Shown: positions 34,404-43,943, counted from the stretch's first letter. The stretch is DNA of 64,000 bases from CAWJHE01 sp963842455 (GCA_963842455.1 CAWJHE010000009.1:186001-250000), one strand, 5' to 3'. Notes: a model not told the origin generated them from the letters alone. Numbers and translations: made by a program.

Positions 34404-34829
34404 ATGCAAATTACACGACAAGCCGATTATGCAGTTCGCGCAGTACTGTACCTGGCTAAATTGGGGTCTGACCAACGAGCAGCCACCAGCCAGATAGCCC
34501 AAGAACAACAAATTCCCCCTTCTTTTCTGGCAAAAATTGTATCTCAATTATCGGTGGCTGGTTTATTGCAAACCTCACGTGGTGCGCGCGGCGGCGTTGC
34601 CCTGGCGAAACCAGCAGAAGAAATCTCACTTTTGGAAGTTGTTGAAGCAATTGATGGTCCAATTCTGCTCAATGAATGTGTAGCCAGCAGCGGCGTTTGC
34701 ACCTTTGGAGACTCCTGTCCTATGCGTCCCATCTGGTGCGATGCACAATCCGAACTGGTAAATCGCCTGAGGACTACGAGCTTCCAAGAATTCCTTAAGA
34801 ATGGAAAAGACTTGCCAACTGTTGCATAA
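34404..34829 (+). CDS. Rrf2/IscR-family Fe-S transcription regulator
   Basis: A 141-aa winged-helix regulator. QADYAVRAVLYLAKLG and the recognition part PPSFLAKIVSQLSVAGLL are typical. Cysteines at 92, 99 and 105 match the cluster-binding triad of IscR (92, 98, 104), with a further Cys at 112. It therefore probably senses Fe-S status or nitric oxide. No isc or suf genes are adjacent, so its regulon cannot be read from context. Confidence 0.9.
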   Translation: MQITRQADYAVRAVLYLAKLGSDQRAATSQIAQEQQIPPSFLAKIVSQLSVAGLLQTSRGARGGVALAKPAEEISLLEVVEAIDGPILLNECVASSGVCTFGDSCPMRPIWCDAQSELVNRLRTTSFQEFLKNGKDLPTVA

Positions 34830-35081
34830 CCTTTTGGCTGACCAATTCTGTTCTAAAGAATCGAAACCAACCAGGTTGGTTCTTCGGGCAGCAAAACTTT
34901 ATAAATATAGCTGGTTGTGGTTTCGCGAAGTGTGCAATTAACAACATTCTGTCAATACATCCAGTTGATCTAACATCTTTGTGGAAAACACTTAGAAAAA
35001 ATTTCTGGATTGTCTTCCCCTCATGGCGTATAATGAAAACCGGAGGGGAACTTTCGTCTTAATCAGGTTCAGGAGGTTGAC

Positions 35082-36736
35082 ATGGCGGCACCCAGAATTG
35101 TACGCTCCCCACGCGGCACTCAATTGCACTGTAAATCATGGCTTAGTGAAGCTGCATATCGTATGATCCAAAATAATCTTGACCCCGAAGTGGCTGAGCG
35201 CCCCCAAGACCTGGTAGTCTACGGCGGGCGCGGGCAGGCAGCTCGCAATTGGGAATGCTTTCGATGCTATTTTAGATTCTTTGCGCACAATTGGAAGATG
35301 ACGAAACTCTCCTGGTCCAATCCGGTAAACCCGTAGTTATCTTCAAATCACATCCAGATGCCCCGCGAGTGCTCATCGCAAATTCAAATCTGGTTCCTCA
35401 TTGGGCAACCCAGGAACATTTCGATCACCTGGCCGCCCTGGGGCTAATCATGTTCGGTCAAATGACGGCTGGTTCGTGGATTTATATCGGCACACAAGGT
35501 ATCCTTCAAGGCACCTACGAGACCCTTGGGGCGTTAGCCCAGCAACGCGGATGGGGTTCCCTCAAAGGAAAATTTGTGCTTACGGCTGGCTTAGGCGGCA
35601 TGGGGGGTGCGCAACCCCTGGCAATTACCATGAATGAAGGTGTTGGCTTGATTGTCGAGGTAGATCCTGAACGAGCCCGCCGCCGTCAAGAAATTGGCTA
35701 TGTGGATATAGTCGTTGACACCCTGGAAGAAGCCATGACCCTGGTTGAAGAGTGTGTCGCAAAAGAAATACCCAAATCCATTGGGCTAATTGGCAACGCA
35801 GCAGACATCTATCCAGAACTGGCCTTACGCGGTGTAATTCCAGATGTCGTCACCGATCAAACTCCAGCACATGATGTACAGATGTATATTCCATCCGGTT
35901 TGAGCGTGGTAGCAGCTGAAGAGATGCGCCAAACCGATCCTGCTGCTTATTATCAGATGTCTATGCAATCCATGGCCCGGCATGTCGAAGCCATGCTGGC
36001 ATTCCAGAAGGGTGGTTCAGAAGTATTCGATTACGGCAACAACTTACGCCAGAGGGCTTTTGATTTTGGTGTAAACGATGCCTTCAATTTTCCCGGTTTT
36101 GTACCGGCCTACATTCGCCCTTTGTTTTGTGAAGGGAAGGGTCCTTTTCGTTGGGTAGCTTTATCCGGCGATCCTGAAGATATCTACCGTACTGACGAGG
36201 CGTTGATCGAGCTTTTCCCGCATGACGAACATTTGCACCGCTGGTTAAAAATGGCGCGAGAAAAAGTCCCCTTCCAGGGGCTGCCTGCCCGGATTTGTTG
36301 GTTGGGTTATGGAGAACGCGCGCTTGCCGGGTTAAAATTCAATGAACTGGTTGCCAAAGGGATTGTCAAAGCACCTATCGTGATCGGCCGCGATCACCTG
36401 GATGCCGGCTCTGTGGCTTCCCCAAATCGGGAAACGGAAGGTATGTTAGATGGTTCAGATGCGATCAGCGATTGGACTATCCTGAACGCGATGATCAATG
36501 CTGTTGGCGGCGCTACATGGGTCTCTTTCCATCATGGTGGCGGAGTTGGTATTGGCTTCAGCCAGCATGCAGGACAAGTTATCGTCGCGGACGGTACACC
36601 AGCAGCAGCCATTCGATTGGAACGTGTCTTAACCACCGACCCCGGTATGGGCGTTGTCCGCCATGCAGATGCAGGGTATCCAATTGCCATCGAGGCTGCT
36701 CATCGCCATAACATTCGGATGCCCATGTTAAAATGA
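35082..36736 (+). CDS. hutU: Urocanate hydratase (two close frame breaks)
   Basis: Second enzyme of histidine breakdown; adds water to urocanate using NAD+. After the start (APRIVRSPRGTQLHCKSW, LVVYGGRGQAARNWECF) the frame shifts twice within about 35 bases (near 35256 and 35288), passing through DAILDSLRT and then LEDDETLLVQSGKPV. The rest is intact: HWATQEHFDHLAALGLIM, NAFNFPGF-like region, and the active-site end VSFHHGGGVGIGFSQHAGQ. Both breaks are extra bases. A -10-like TATAAT lies at 35029-35034 and AGGAGG precedes the ATG. No other hut gene is nearby; the stop overlaps a pseudokinase gene. Confidence 0.92.
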
Positions 36737-38166
36737 ATAGTCAAAAATATCTTGGTAATTATGAAATTGAAGCAGCGCTTGGCAGCGATCCATTTTTTGA
36801 ATGCTTTCGCGCTGTTGATGCTATCCGCAAACGAACAGTAATCATTAAATTGCTGAAAGCGGATGTGCTGAGCAATCGCAAGGTTGCCAAACAGTTTTTT
36901 GAACAGGCGAAACTTGCCAGCGAATTAGTTCACCCTAACCTGGCATGGATTTGGGAAGCAAGCGAAATCGAAGGCCAGTACTTCCTGGTCGAACGGTTTG
37001 TAGAGGGGAAATCCTTGCGCCAAATTCTCGGCACAGAGGAAAAGCTCCCCCACGAAAAAGCGCATTTAATTCTTAGCCAAATTTCACGAGGATTGGATTT
37101 CGCCCATTCTCGCGGTTTTGCTCATGGAAATTTAAAGCCGGAAAACATTGTGATCAATCCGGACCTGGGCGCGATCCTGACGGATATCGGTCCTTCAATC
37201 GCATTGCAAACCATTACTCCGCGCTGGTCAAGCATCATCGAACTTGAGATGGCGCCTTATACGGCTCCGGAAATTTGGCAAGGTAACCCCCCATCTGCAA
37301 AATCCGATCAATACAGCCTGGCTTGTGTTTTCGCAGAGATGCTAAGCGGTGAAAAAACTTTTGGGGCGCCAGGTATAAACACCATTCGAGAAAAACATCT
37401 CTCCACATTCCAGTCCCCGCTTTCATGGGCTGGCGCTATCCCATGGTCAACCGCCAAAGCGATCTTACGAGCTCTTGAGCAAGAGCCTTCCAGCAGATTC
37501 GACAGCCTGGAAGCTTTTGCAACTGCACCCCAAAATATTAAAGAAGAAATTAATATCAATCCCAAACTAAAAGAAGAAGCCGATATCCAAACTCAAGCCT
37601 GGCATGAAGCTCAGCAAAAAGCCAGACAAGAAGCTGAAGAGGCTACCCGATTGGCAGCCCTTGAAAAAGCCAAACGTGAGATCAAAGAAGAATTAAAACG
37701 CCAGGAACCCATTCTCCAGGCCCAATATCCAGACTCAACCGAAGCATCCCTGGACACTCCATCCCAAGAATTGACGAACAGGAAGGAGAGGACCCGCACT
37801 GCAAGAGCTTCAAAACCATGGAAAAAATGGCTTTGGATCGGGCTGGTAAGCATTCTCATCATTCTTGTGGCGATCTGGACGGCGACAAACCGTCTTTCTG
37901 TTATCAGCATCCAGCCAACGGTTACTCCTACCATAACGGCGCTCTCTCCCAGCCATACGCCCACGTTGACTATCACGCCTTCACCTGAGGCCACTGCTAC
38001 GCTTTCACCAACCGTGACAAAGAGTGCCACCCGGACGAACACCGCTACACTGACAAGAACCCCAACTATGGCCAGTACGAATACAATCACACCAACCACC
38101 AGCCTGACAATTACGACAACCCGGACTCCCAAAGACGAAGACACATCCATATCTAGTTCTCCGTGA
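36733..38166 (+). CDS. Membrane-anchored Ser/Thr-kinase-like protein, probable pseudokinase
   Basis: A 477-aa protein with an N-terminal kinase fold (about 8-260). Lys 39 (VIIKLL) and the DFG-like Asp 151 (LTDIG) are present, but the catalytic loop reads HGNLKPEN (131-138), with Asn 133 where the catalytic Asp should be, and the Gly-rich loop is ALGSDPFFECF with only one Gly. A charged coiled region (KARQEAEEATRLAALEKAKR) follows, then a membrane helix (WLWIGLVSILIILVAIW) and an outer Thr/Pro-rich tail. It starts inside the hutU stop (ATGA), so it is co-translated with urocanase. Weak ATP binding without phosphotransfer is likely; this is inferred. Confidence 0.83.
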   Translation: MNSQKYLGNYEIEAALGSDPFFECFRAVDAIRKRTVIIKLLKADVLSNRKVAKQFFEQAKLASELVHPNLAWIWEASEIEGQYFLVERFVEGKSLRQILGTEEKLPHEKAHLILSQISRGLDFAHSRGFAHGNLKPENIVINPDLGAILTDIGPSIALQTITPRWSSIIELEMAPYTAPEIWQGNPPSAKSDQYSLACVFAEMLSGEKTFGAPGINTIREKHLSTFQSPLSWAGAIPWSTAKAILRALEQEPSSRFDSLEAFATAPQNIKEEININPKLKEEADIQTQAWHEAQQKARQEAEEATRLAALEKAKREIKEELKRQEPILQAQYPDSTEASLDTPSQELTNRKERTRTARASKPWKKWLWIGLVSILIILVAIWTATNRLSVISIQPTVTPTITALSPSHTPTLTITPSPEATATLSPTVTKSATRTNTATLTRTPTMASTNTITPTTSLTITTTRTPKDEDTSISSSP

Positions 38167-38233
38167 ACCAGGCCTCTCTGCCAAACTACAAGTCTTATTC
38201 AAAACCGCCAAAACTTTCTCAAGGATAATGGAC

Positions 38234-38851
38234 ATGACTTTTCAAAAAAAACCTCTCGTCTGGTTTCTGATTTTTTTAGGATTGGCAGTTCTGCTTGCTA
38301 CCCTGGCGCCGATCGAAAAAACATTAGGAAGTAATGCTCGCCTTGTGTATTTTCATGGCGCCTGGGTTTGGACGGCGATGTTGGCTTTTATGGCTGCCGC
38401 GATCTCAGGTCTGCTTGGGATTATCAGCCGTAGAACAATTTTTCATAATTGGTCCCTAGCCTTCGGTAGAACCGGGCTTTTTTTCTGGATTACCTTCCTG
38501 CCCATGTCGCTCATCGTCATGCAAGCGAATTGGAATGGATTGTTCCTGGATGAACCACGTTTCCGCATTCCGCTTAACTTCGCTATCGTTGGCTTGCTGC
38601 TACAAGTTGGATTAGCCTTCTTTTCTATGCCAATCTGGTCATCGCTGGCCAACATCGCTTATGGGATTGCGTTTTTCTGGGGAATGTCCCAGGTAGAGAC
38701 CATCTTGCATCCCGATTCACCTATTTTCTCTTCCGGCGCAGGCGATATCCAAATCTACTTTTTGTTATTATTCACTTTATTAGCCATTTCAGCCTTATTT
38801 TTATCTTACGGGTGGTTCAATTGGGAAATTCGAAAAAAACCAACAAATTAA
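38234..38851 (+). CDS. Uncharacterised six-helix membrane protein (paralogue 1)
   Basis: A 205-aa integral membrane protein of unknown family, with about six helices. Motifs shared with the next gene are EKTLGSNARLVYFHGAWVW, then ISGLLGI, FGRTGLFFWITFLP and QANWNGLFLDEPR. The RxVYxHGAWVW element recalls haem-handling proteins such as CcmC/CcsA, but their WGxxWxWD motif is missing, so no function is assigned. ATG 38234 has AAGGA 8 bases upstream. Confidence 0.75.
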   Translation: MTFQKKPLVWFLIFLGLAVLLATLAPIEKTLGSNARLVYFHGAWVWTAMLAFMAAAISGLLGIISRRTIFHNWSLAFGRTGLFFWITFLPMSLIVMQANWNGLFLDEPRFRIPLNFAIVGLLLQVGLAFFSMPIWSSLANIAYGIAFFWGMSQVETILHPDSPIFSSGAGDIQIYFLLLFTLLAISALFLSYGWFNWEIRKKPTN

Positions 38852-39494
38852 AGCCTCCAACAAAGCTGTCCTTTTCAACCATGCAGAGATCACCCATTGT
38901 CTGGCTGGGTATACTCGGTTTGATGATTGCTGCATTAACCGCTTTAGGACCTGCCGAAAAAACCCTGGGGGTGAATGCCAGGGTTGTATATTTGCATGGT
39001 GCTTGGGTATGGGCAGCTTTAGCCTACTTTGCAGCTGCGGCTATCAGCGGACTGGCTGGCTGGGCAGGCGAAAGCATCTTAATGCATGGTTGGTCACGCG
39101 CCCTGGGAAGAACGGGCCTTTCCTTTTGGATCACCTACCTGCCAGTCTCGATTTGGGCCATGCAGACCAATTGGAATGGTCTCTTCCTGGCCGAACCCAG
39201 ATGGCGACTGGCGATGATCTTCGCAATTAGTGGATTACTGCTGCAGATCGGAGTGACACTCTTAGAAAACCCTGCTTGGGCATCCCTGGCAAATATCCTG
39301 TTTTTATCGGTGTTGGTGATCGCTTTGCAGAGTACCGAGAATGTCATGCACCCCCCTCTCCGATCCTGGATTCAAATGCAGTACGCATCCAGGCCTACTT
39401 CGCGGCTCTACAAATTCTGATGCTGCTGGCTGCCTGGCAGGTAGCGCGCTTATGGCGACAGTTAGAATCGGGTCAGTCAAGAAAAATTCAATAA
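38821..39494 (+). CDS. Uncharacterised six-helix membrane protein (paralogue 2, one frame break)
   Basis: Tandem duplicate of the preceding gene: EKTLGVNARVVYLHGAWVW, ISGLAGW, LGRTGLSFWITYLP and QTNWNGLFLAEPR occur at the same spacing. The frame closes early at 39420, but the next frame continues PPSPILDSNAVRIQAYF and ends ESGQSRKIQ at 39494, matching HPDSPIFSSGAGDIQIYF of paralogue 1; one missing C in the C run at about 39352-39357 explains it. The start is uncertain: TTG 38821 overlaps the previous gene, while ATG 38881 lacks a ribosome site. Confidence 0.7.
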
Positions 39495-39519
39495 CGACTA
39501 ACAAACAAAGACACCTGTA

Positions 39520-40692
39520 TTGAAGCGCACATTATTTACTCAAATTCCTTTCTTTATCCTTATTCGGATTGGACTGCATACACCTGTGCGGATGATTTAT
39601 CCATTCATCACAGTATTCGAACGCGGTCTTGGGGTCAGTACACAAGCCATCTCCTGGGCGCTTGCTTTACGGTCGGCTACAGGCGCTTTAGCGCCACTGC
39701 TCGGTTCTCTGGCTGACCGATATGGACGCAAAGCAGGAATGATTTCCGGTTTGGTATTGTTTACTTGCGGCGTTGGCTTGTTATCCATCTGGCCCACTTT
39801 CCCGATCTTTGTTGCCATGTTGCTTTTTACATTTACCGGCGGCGCGATCTTCATTCCTGCATTACAGGCTTACCTGGGCGACTCAGTACCTTATGATCAA
39901 CGCGGCGCTGTGTTGGGCATCAGCGAGGTCGGCTGGTCATTGAGTTTCATTTTAGGTGTCCCAACCATTGGCTGGATCATCGCAAAACAAGATTGGTATG
40001 CACCTTTCCCTTGGCTCACCGCGGCAGGTTTCTTGGCGATCCTGATCCTGGTGGTTATATTACCTAAAGACAGTATTCCAAAGACTCAAAGAGCTAACCT
40101 TTTACAATCCATGGGGCTTATTCTAAAGACCCCTGTGGCGGTAGCTGGAATTACGATCAGCTTATCGATTGCAGCATCAAACGAACTGGTTAACCTGGTT
40201 TTTGGGCTGTGGCTTTACGATGCATTTGAACTCAAAATAACCGCATTGGCGCTTGCTTCCATGGTAATTGGTTTTTCCGAGCTTGGTGGTGAGCTCCTGG
40301 TCAGCTTAGTTGTAGACCGGTTAGGAAAGGCGCGCTCTGTCGCTGCAGGTCTTATCCTAAATGCTCTGGCGGTGATTTTTTTGCCGATTATTGGGCAAAG
40401 CATCAACGGGGCTCTTTTAGGTCTGTTCCTGTTATACCTGACTTTTGAATTCACGATAGTGAGTTGCATACCGCTAATCACCGAGCTTCTACCTGGAGCG
40501 CGCGCCACACTGATCGCCAATTTTTTCACCAGTATCGCTCTTGGCAGAGCAATAGGCGCTTTTATTGCCCCGTTTTTATACCAATTAGGTTTTTCACCAA
40601 ACACTGCCCCAAGCCTGGTCCCTATCTCCATCACTGCAGCCTTGCTTAACTTATTTGCACTCTTCATGCTGCGTATCCTAAAAGGCAGATAA
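39520..40692 (+). CDS. Major facilitator superfamily transporter
   Basis: A 390-aa, 12-helix permease. The MFS loop 2-3 motif is present (GSLADRYGRKAG), as is a central loop between the two six-helix halves (ILPKDSIPKTQRANLL) and a second-half VVDRLGKARS. TTG 39520 is the start. The substrate is unknown; it resembles drug- or sugar-efflux members. It follows the duplicated membrane proteins by 25 bases and may share their transcript. Confidence 0.87.
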   Translation: MKRTLFTQIPFFILIRIGLHTPVRMIYPFITVFERGLGVSTQAISWALALRSATGALAPLLGSLADRYGRKAGMISGLVLFTCGVGLLSIWPTFPIFVAMLLFTFTGGAIFIPALQAYLGDSVPYDQRGAVLGISEVGWSLSFILGVPTIGWIIAKQDWYAPFPWLTAAGFLAILILVVILPKDSIPKTQRANLLQSMGLILKTPVAVAGITISLSIAASNELVNLVFGLWLYDAFELKITALALASMVIGFSELGGELLVSLVVDRLGKARSVAAGLILNALAVIFLPIIGQSINGALLGLFLLYLTFEFTIVSCIPLITELLPGARATLIANFFTSIALGRAIGAFIAPFLYQLGFSPNTAPSLVPISITAALLNLFALFMLRILKGR

Positions 40693-40748
40693 AATCAGCA
40701 TCAATAAGCAAGATTTGAAATAAGCCCGCTTTCTGCAACCTCTTTAGG

Positions 40749-40754
40749 TATAAT
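40749..40754 (+). promoter_or_regulatory. -10 box giving an apparently leaderless LysM transcript
   Basis: TATAAT ends 9 bases before the ATG at 40764. With a start about 7 bases after the -10 box, the mRNA would have almost no 5' leader. No ribosome site precedes this ATG. The -35 region is not convincing. Confidence 0.5.
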
Positions 40755-40763
40755 CAAACTGTT

Positions 40764-41600
40764 ATGATTAACACTCTTAAACACGTATTCAGAACGATCC
40801 CAGCGCTTCTCACCTTGATTGTGCTACTCATTAGCGTCTCAATTCTTGGTGAAGCTGTCTTTTCCTCTAGTAAACACGCACAAGCGGCTCCACTTTACCA
40901 GATCCCCATTTACACACCCACGCCTGGTCCAGATGGACGGATAATCTATATCGTCAAAGCCAACGACACATTACTGGGGATAGCGCTGACCTTTGGTATT
41001 ACTGTGGACGAGTTACGCGAGCTAAACAACTTATCCGGCGATACCATTTTTGAAGGACAGCAAATTTTACTTGGTCTGGCAGGTCCGGCAGAATTCACGC
41101 CAACACCAGGCCCAACCCTGACCCCCACAACTGTTTTACCCACACCAACTCCCCGACCTGGAATAGCAACCTTGTGCATCTTGCTGTATAACGATATTAA
41201 TGGCGATTCCCTGCGCCAGGAGAGCGAGGAGTCTATCCCAGATGGGGTTTTGAGTTTTAGCAACCGAACGGGATCTGTCTCTGAATCTTTGAAAAGTCCA
41301 GCCGGTGAGGAGCCATTATGCTTTGAGAATCTGCCTGAAGGCAGTTATTCCATCAGCGTAGCCGTACCGGAAGGCTATAATGAGACCACCGAAACAGATT
41401 ACCAACTCTCATTAAAAGCTGGCGACGAAACGTATATCAACTTTGGCGCCCAAGCAAATTCGCAAACCCTGGCCGAAGCACCCGCATTACCAGCCCCCGA
41501 AGGCGGACGTTCCCCCATTCTCGGTATTCTGGGCGGGCTCTTTTTGCTGGCAGGCGTAGGCGTAGCCATTTTCGCCGGGCGACTATTACGCAGCAAATAG
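40764..41600 (+). CDS. Secreted LysM / SdrD-B-like surface protein
   Basis: A 278-aa envelope protein. Signal peptide (about 1-40, LLTLIVLLISVSILGEAVF), one LysM domain (about 60-105: IIYIVKANDTLLGIALTFG, LRELNNLSGD), a Thr/Pro linker, a Cna-B/SdrD-like domain with a calcium-loop element (YNDINGDSLRQESEESIPDG), and a C-terminal membrane helix (ILGILGGLFLLAGVGVAIF) with RLLRSK. LysM binds peptidoglycan; the rest displays the protein on the surface. The start appears leaderless. Confidence 0.85.
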   Translation: MINTLKHVFRTIPALLTLIVLLISVSILGEAVFSSSKHAQAAPLYQIPIYTPTPGPDGRIIYIVKANDTLLGIALTFGITVDELRELNNLSGDTIFEGQQILLGLAGPAEFTPTPGPTLTPTTVLPTPTPRPGIATLCILLYNDINGDSLRQESEESIPDGVLSFSNRTGSVSESLKSPAGEEPLCFENLPEGSYSISVAVPEGYNETTETDYQLSLKAGDETYINFGAQANSQTLAEAPALPAPEGGRSPILGILGGLFLLAGVGVAIFAGRLLRSK

Positions 41601-41630
41601 AACCAAAAGCCATCCCGTTTCTTTTTTGAT

Positions 41631-41661
41631 CTCTCGCAGAGACCGCAGCGAACGCAGAGCG
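41631..41661. repeat. CTCTGCG-type short dispersed repeat
   Basis: The minus strand reads CGCTCTGCGTTCGCTGCGG then TCTCTGCGAGAG, three near-copies of a CTCTGCG word. Similar strings recur as short dispersed repeats in many bacterial genomes. It lies between the LysM gene and a convergent thioesterase gene. One copy only is visible here. Confidence 0.4.
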
Positions 41662-41722
41662 TTTCTTTTTTTGAAAGTCTGCCGCATAGATCAGTTTGCA
41701 TGACCCACGAAGTGCGATGAGC

Positions 41723-42139
41723 TTATGCAAATCCCAGAGCAGATGCTTTGTTAGCCACGCGCTTTAGAAAACGTTGCTGGTCAATGATCACTCTCAGGTG
41801 CTGACCTTCCCCAATTTTTTCCACGTCATCCCAGGCTTCAACCTGAAAAGTTACCTGGCTGCCATTAACCTGTAAAATTTCAGCGCGCACCCGGATGCTG
41901 GCGCCTACCGGAGTCGGAGCTAAATGGGATATATCCACACGAACTCCTACGCTGGAAAATCCATCCGCTAAATGTTTAGCCAGCATTTGATGCGAGCATC
42001 GCTCCATAAAGCCTATCATGCTGGGTGTGGATAATACGCTTAGAGCACCACTGCCCACATGCGAAGCAGTATGATTCTCATCTACCAGATAGCTAACCTC
42101 ATATTCCATACCAGGTTGTAAGGTTTCAAAAGATACCAT
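41723..42139 (-). CDS. Hotdog-fold thioesterase (FlK-like)
   Basis: A 138-aa hotdog protein similar to fluoroacetyl-CoA thioesterase and related acyl-CoA thioesterases. The catalytic segment STPSMIGFMERCSHQML holds the Thr and Glu of the triad, and GVRVDISHLAPTPVG the His. ATG 42139 (MVSFETLQPG) is supported by GGAGG 6 bases upstream; the in-frame ATG at 42157 is not. The natural acyl-CoA substrate is unknown; fluoroacetate resistance should not be assumed. Confidence 0.85.
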   Translation of the reverse strand: MVSFETLQPGMEYEVSYLVDENHTASHVGSGALSVLSTPSMIGFMERCSHQMLAKHLADGFSSVGVRVDISHLAPTPVGASIRVRAEILQVNGSQVTFQVEAWDDVEKIGEGQHLRVIIDQQRFLKRVANKASALGFA

Positions 42140-42414
42140 AAATAGCCTCCATACCATTCCTACATCAATTGTCTACGCGATCAAAATCTCAGCATCCCCT
42201 GCAATCCATTCAAAATCAAACAAAGATTGAATTGGGATATTTTCAATAGCTTCTTTCAGGGTGGCTAAAACGTCATAACCAAACATAAGCATCTGAAACA
42301 CGCGGCATAAAAAGATTGTAACGCAAAAGTTACTGCGGCTGATTAACCAAATAACCATCTTGAGACTATAATTTAAACCACAGCCCATTCATTCATGAAA
42401 GAAAGGAAGAAACC

Positions 42415-43869
42415 ATGGATAAAAAATCAGGAGCACAAATCAGCACCCGAGCCTTTGTCCAATCCCTGCTTATCCTGTTTTTACTAATGCTGGCTGCAGG
42501 CTTACTCACCCGTCTTGTCCCCGCTGGCAGCTACACCCGGATCGAAGAAGAAGGCCGTGAGCTAATTGATCCTGCCACGTTCCAATATACTGCGCCGCCT
42601 GATTATCCAATCTGGCGCTGGTTCAGCGCTCCATTGGAAACCTTGTGGGGACCAGACGGATTGACCATTGTGGTTATAATCCTGTTTTTATTAATGATCG
42701 GTAGCTCTTTTGCTGTACTGGACAAAAGCGGGCTGATGCAAGCTGCCCTGGCCGGTATGGTAAAGACCTATTCCGGGCAAAAATATAGGCTTTTGTGGGT
42801 CATTTCCCTGTTTTTTATGACCATGGGAGCATTCTTTGGAATTTTTGAAGAAGTAGTCCCCTTAGTCCCCCTGATGTTGGCTCTATCATATTATTTGGGC
42901 TGGGATGCACTGGTGGGGTTAGGAATGAGTATCCTGGCAGTCAACATGGGTTTTTCAGCTGCAATTACCAATCCCTTTACGATCGGGGTTGCCCAGAAAA
43001 TTGCCGGACTACCCTTATTTTCCGGCGCCTGGTTTCGCTTCTTCATTTTCATTGCGATTTACCTGGTATTTATGCGCTTCCTGACCGGTTATGCCCGAAA
43101 AATCGAAAAGCACCCACAAGCTTCTCCTGTTTACCAGGAAGACCAGGTCGAACGAGCCAAATTTACCAGCCAAAAAATCAATCCGTCTTCAGTCATCGAG
43201 GCTGCCAAAATGCGCCGGGCAATAACTTTTTTGGCTGGTTGCCTGGTTCTCATTTTACTCATTTTAGTTCTGGGTCCGCTGGCGCCAGCAATTTCCTCGG
43301 TTTCATTACCCCTGGTAGGTTTGCTTTTCTTCATTGCCGGAATCGGAGCCAGCTTGCTCTCCGGTGCTTCTGTTGCCAAGGTAAAACAAGCCATTGTTGA
43401 GGGCCTGCAAGGGATCGCGCCTGCAATTCCCCTGATATTAATGGCTGCCAGCATCAAGCATATTGTGGCTAACGGCGGTATCCTGGACACCATCTTGTAC
43501 AGTGCTTCTCAAGCGTTCTCGCAAGCCAGCCCTCTCACAGCCACTTTCATTATCTACTTCCTGGCGTTATTTATTGAATTCTTCATTGGCTCGGGGTCGG
43601 CCAAAGCCTTCCTGGTAATGCCCATCATTCTCCCCCTGGCTGACCTGGTTGGGGTTACGCGCCAGGTTGCCGTAACTGCTTATTGCTTTGGTGATGGATT
43701 TTCGAACATGGTCTACCCAACCAATGCTGTTCTGCTCATCAGCCTGGGGTTAACCAGTGTAGGTTATACCAAATGGCTGAAATGGAGTTGGCGATTATGG
43801 TTGGCAGTGCTTCTCGTGACAATTATCTTTCTGGGGATTGGCGTTGCCATTCAATTTGGACCGTTTTAG
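42415..43869 (+). CDS. YfcC-family transporter (C4-dicarboxylate/amino-acid type)
   Basis: A 484-aa permease with about 12 helices. Family features are RLVPAGSYTRIEEEGRE near the N-terminus, GIFEEVVPLVPLMLAL, a repeated NMGFSAAITNPFTIGVAQ motif in the first half, and SGSAKAFLVMPIILPLADL with FGDGFSNMVYPTNAVLL in the second. YfcC/ArcD-like members carry amino acids or short peptides; the substrate here is not known. A TATAAT box lies about 50 bases upstream. Confidence 0.87.
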   Translation: MDKKSGAQISTRAFVQSLLILFLLMLAAGLLTRLVPAGSYTRIEEEGRELIDPATFQYTAPPDYPIWRWFSAPLETLWGPDGLTIVVIILFLLMIGSSFAVLDKSGLMQAALAGMVKTYSGQKYRLLWVISLFFMTMGAFFGIFEEVVPLVPLMLALSYYLGWDALVGLGMSILAVNMGFSAAITNPFTIGVAQKIAGLPLFSGAWFRFFIFIAIYLVFMRFLTGYARKIEKHPQASPVYQEDQVERAKFTSQKINPSSVIEAAKMRRAITFLAGCLVLILLILVLGPLAPAISSVSLPLVGLLFFIAGIGASLLSGASVAKVKQAIVEGLQGIAPAIPLILMAASIKHIVANGGILDTILYSASQAFSQASPLTATFIIYFLALFIEFFIGSGSAKAFLVMPIILPLADLVGVTRQVAVTAYCFGDGFSNMVYPTNAVLLISLGLTSVGYTKWLKWSWRLWLAVLLVTIIFLGIGVAIQFGPF

Positions 43870-43943
43870 ATTGTTCATTTCTAGTATCCCCTTTACCTGA
43901 GCTTATCAGACATCCTTACGGTGAACACCCATAGGGAAGAAAT

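Noticed and set aside
35240..35300. Programmed frameshifting in hutU
   Set aside because: Two shifts in about 35 bases, without a slippery heptamer or downstream pseudoknot, and with similar breaks in unrelated genes, fit sequence error better.
42173..42388. A 71-codon minus-strand frame before the YfcC-type gene
   Set aside because: The last 39 codons look faintly protein-like (LATLKEAIENIPIQSLFDFE), but there is no ribosome site and no recognisable family; kept out of the gene list.
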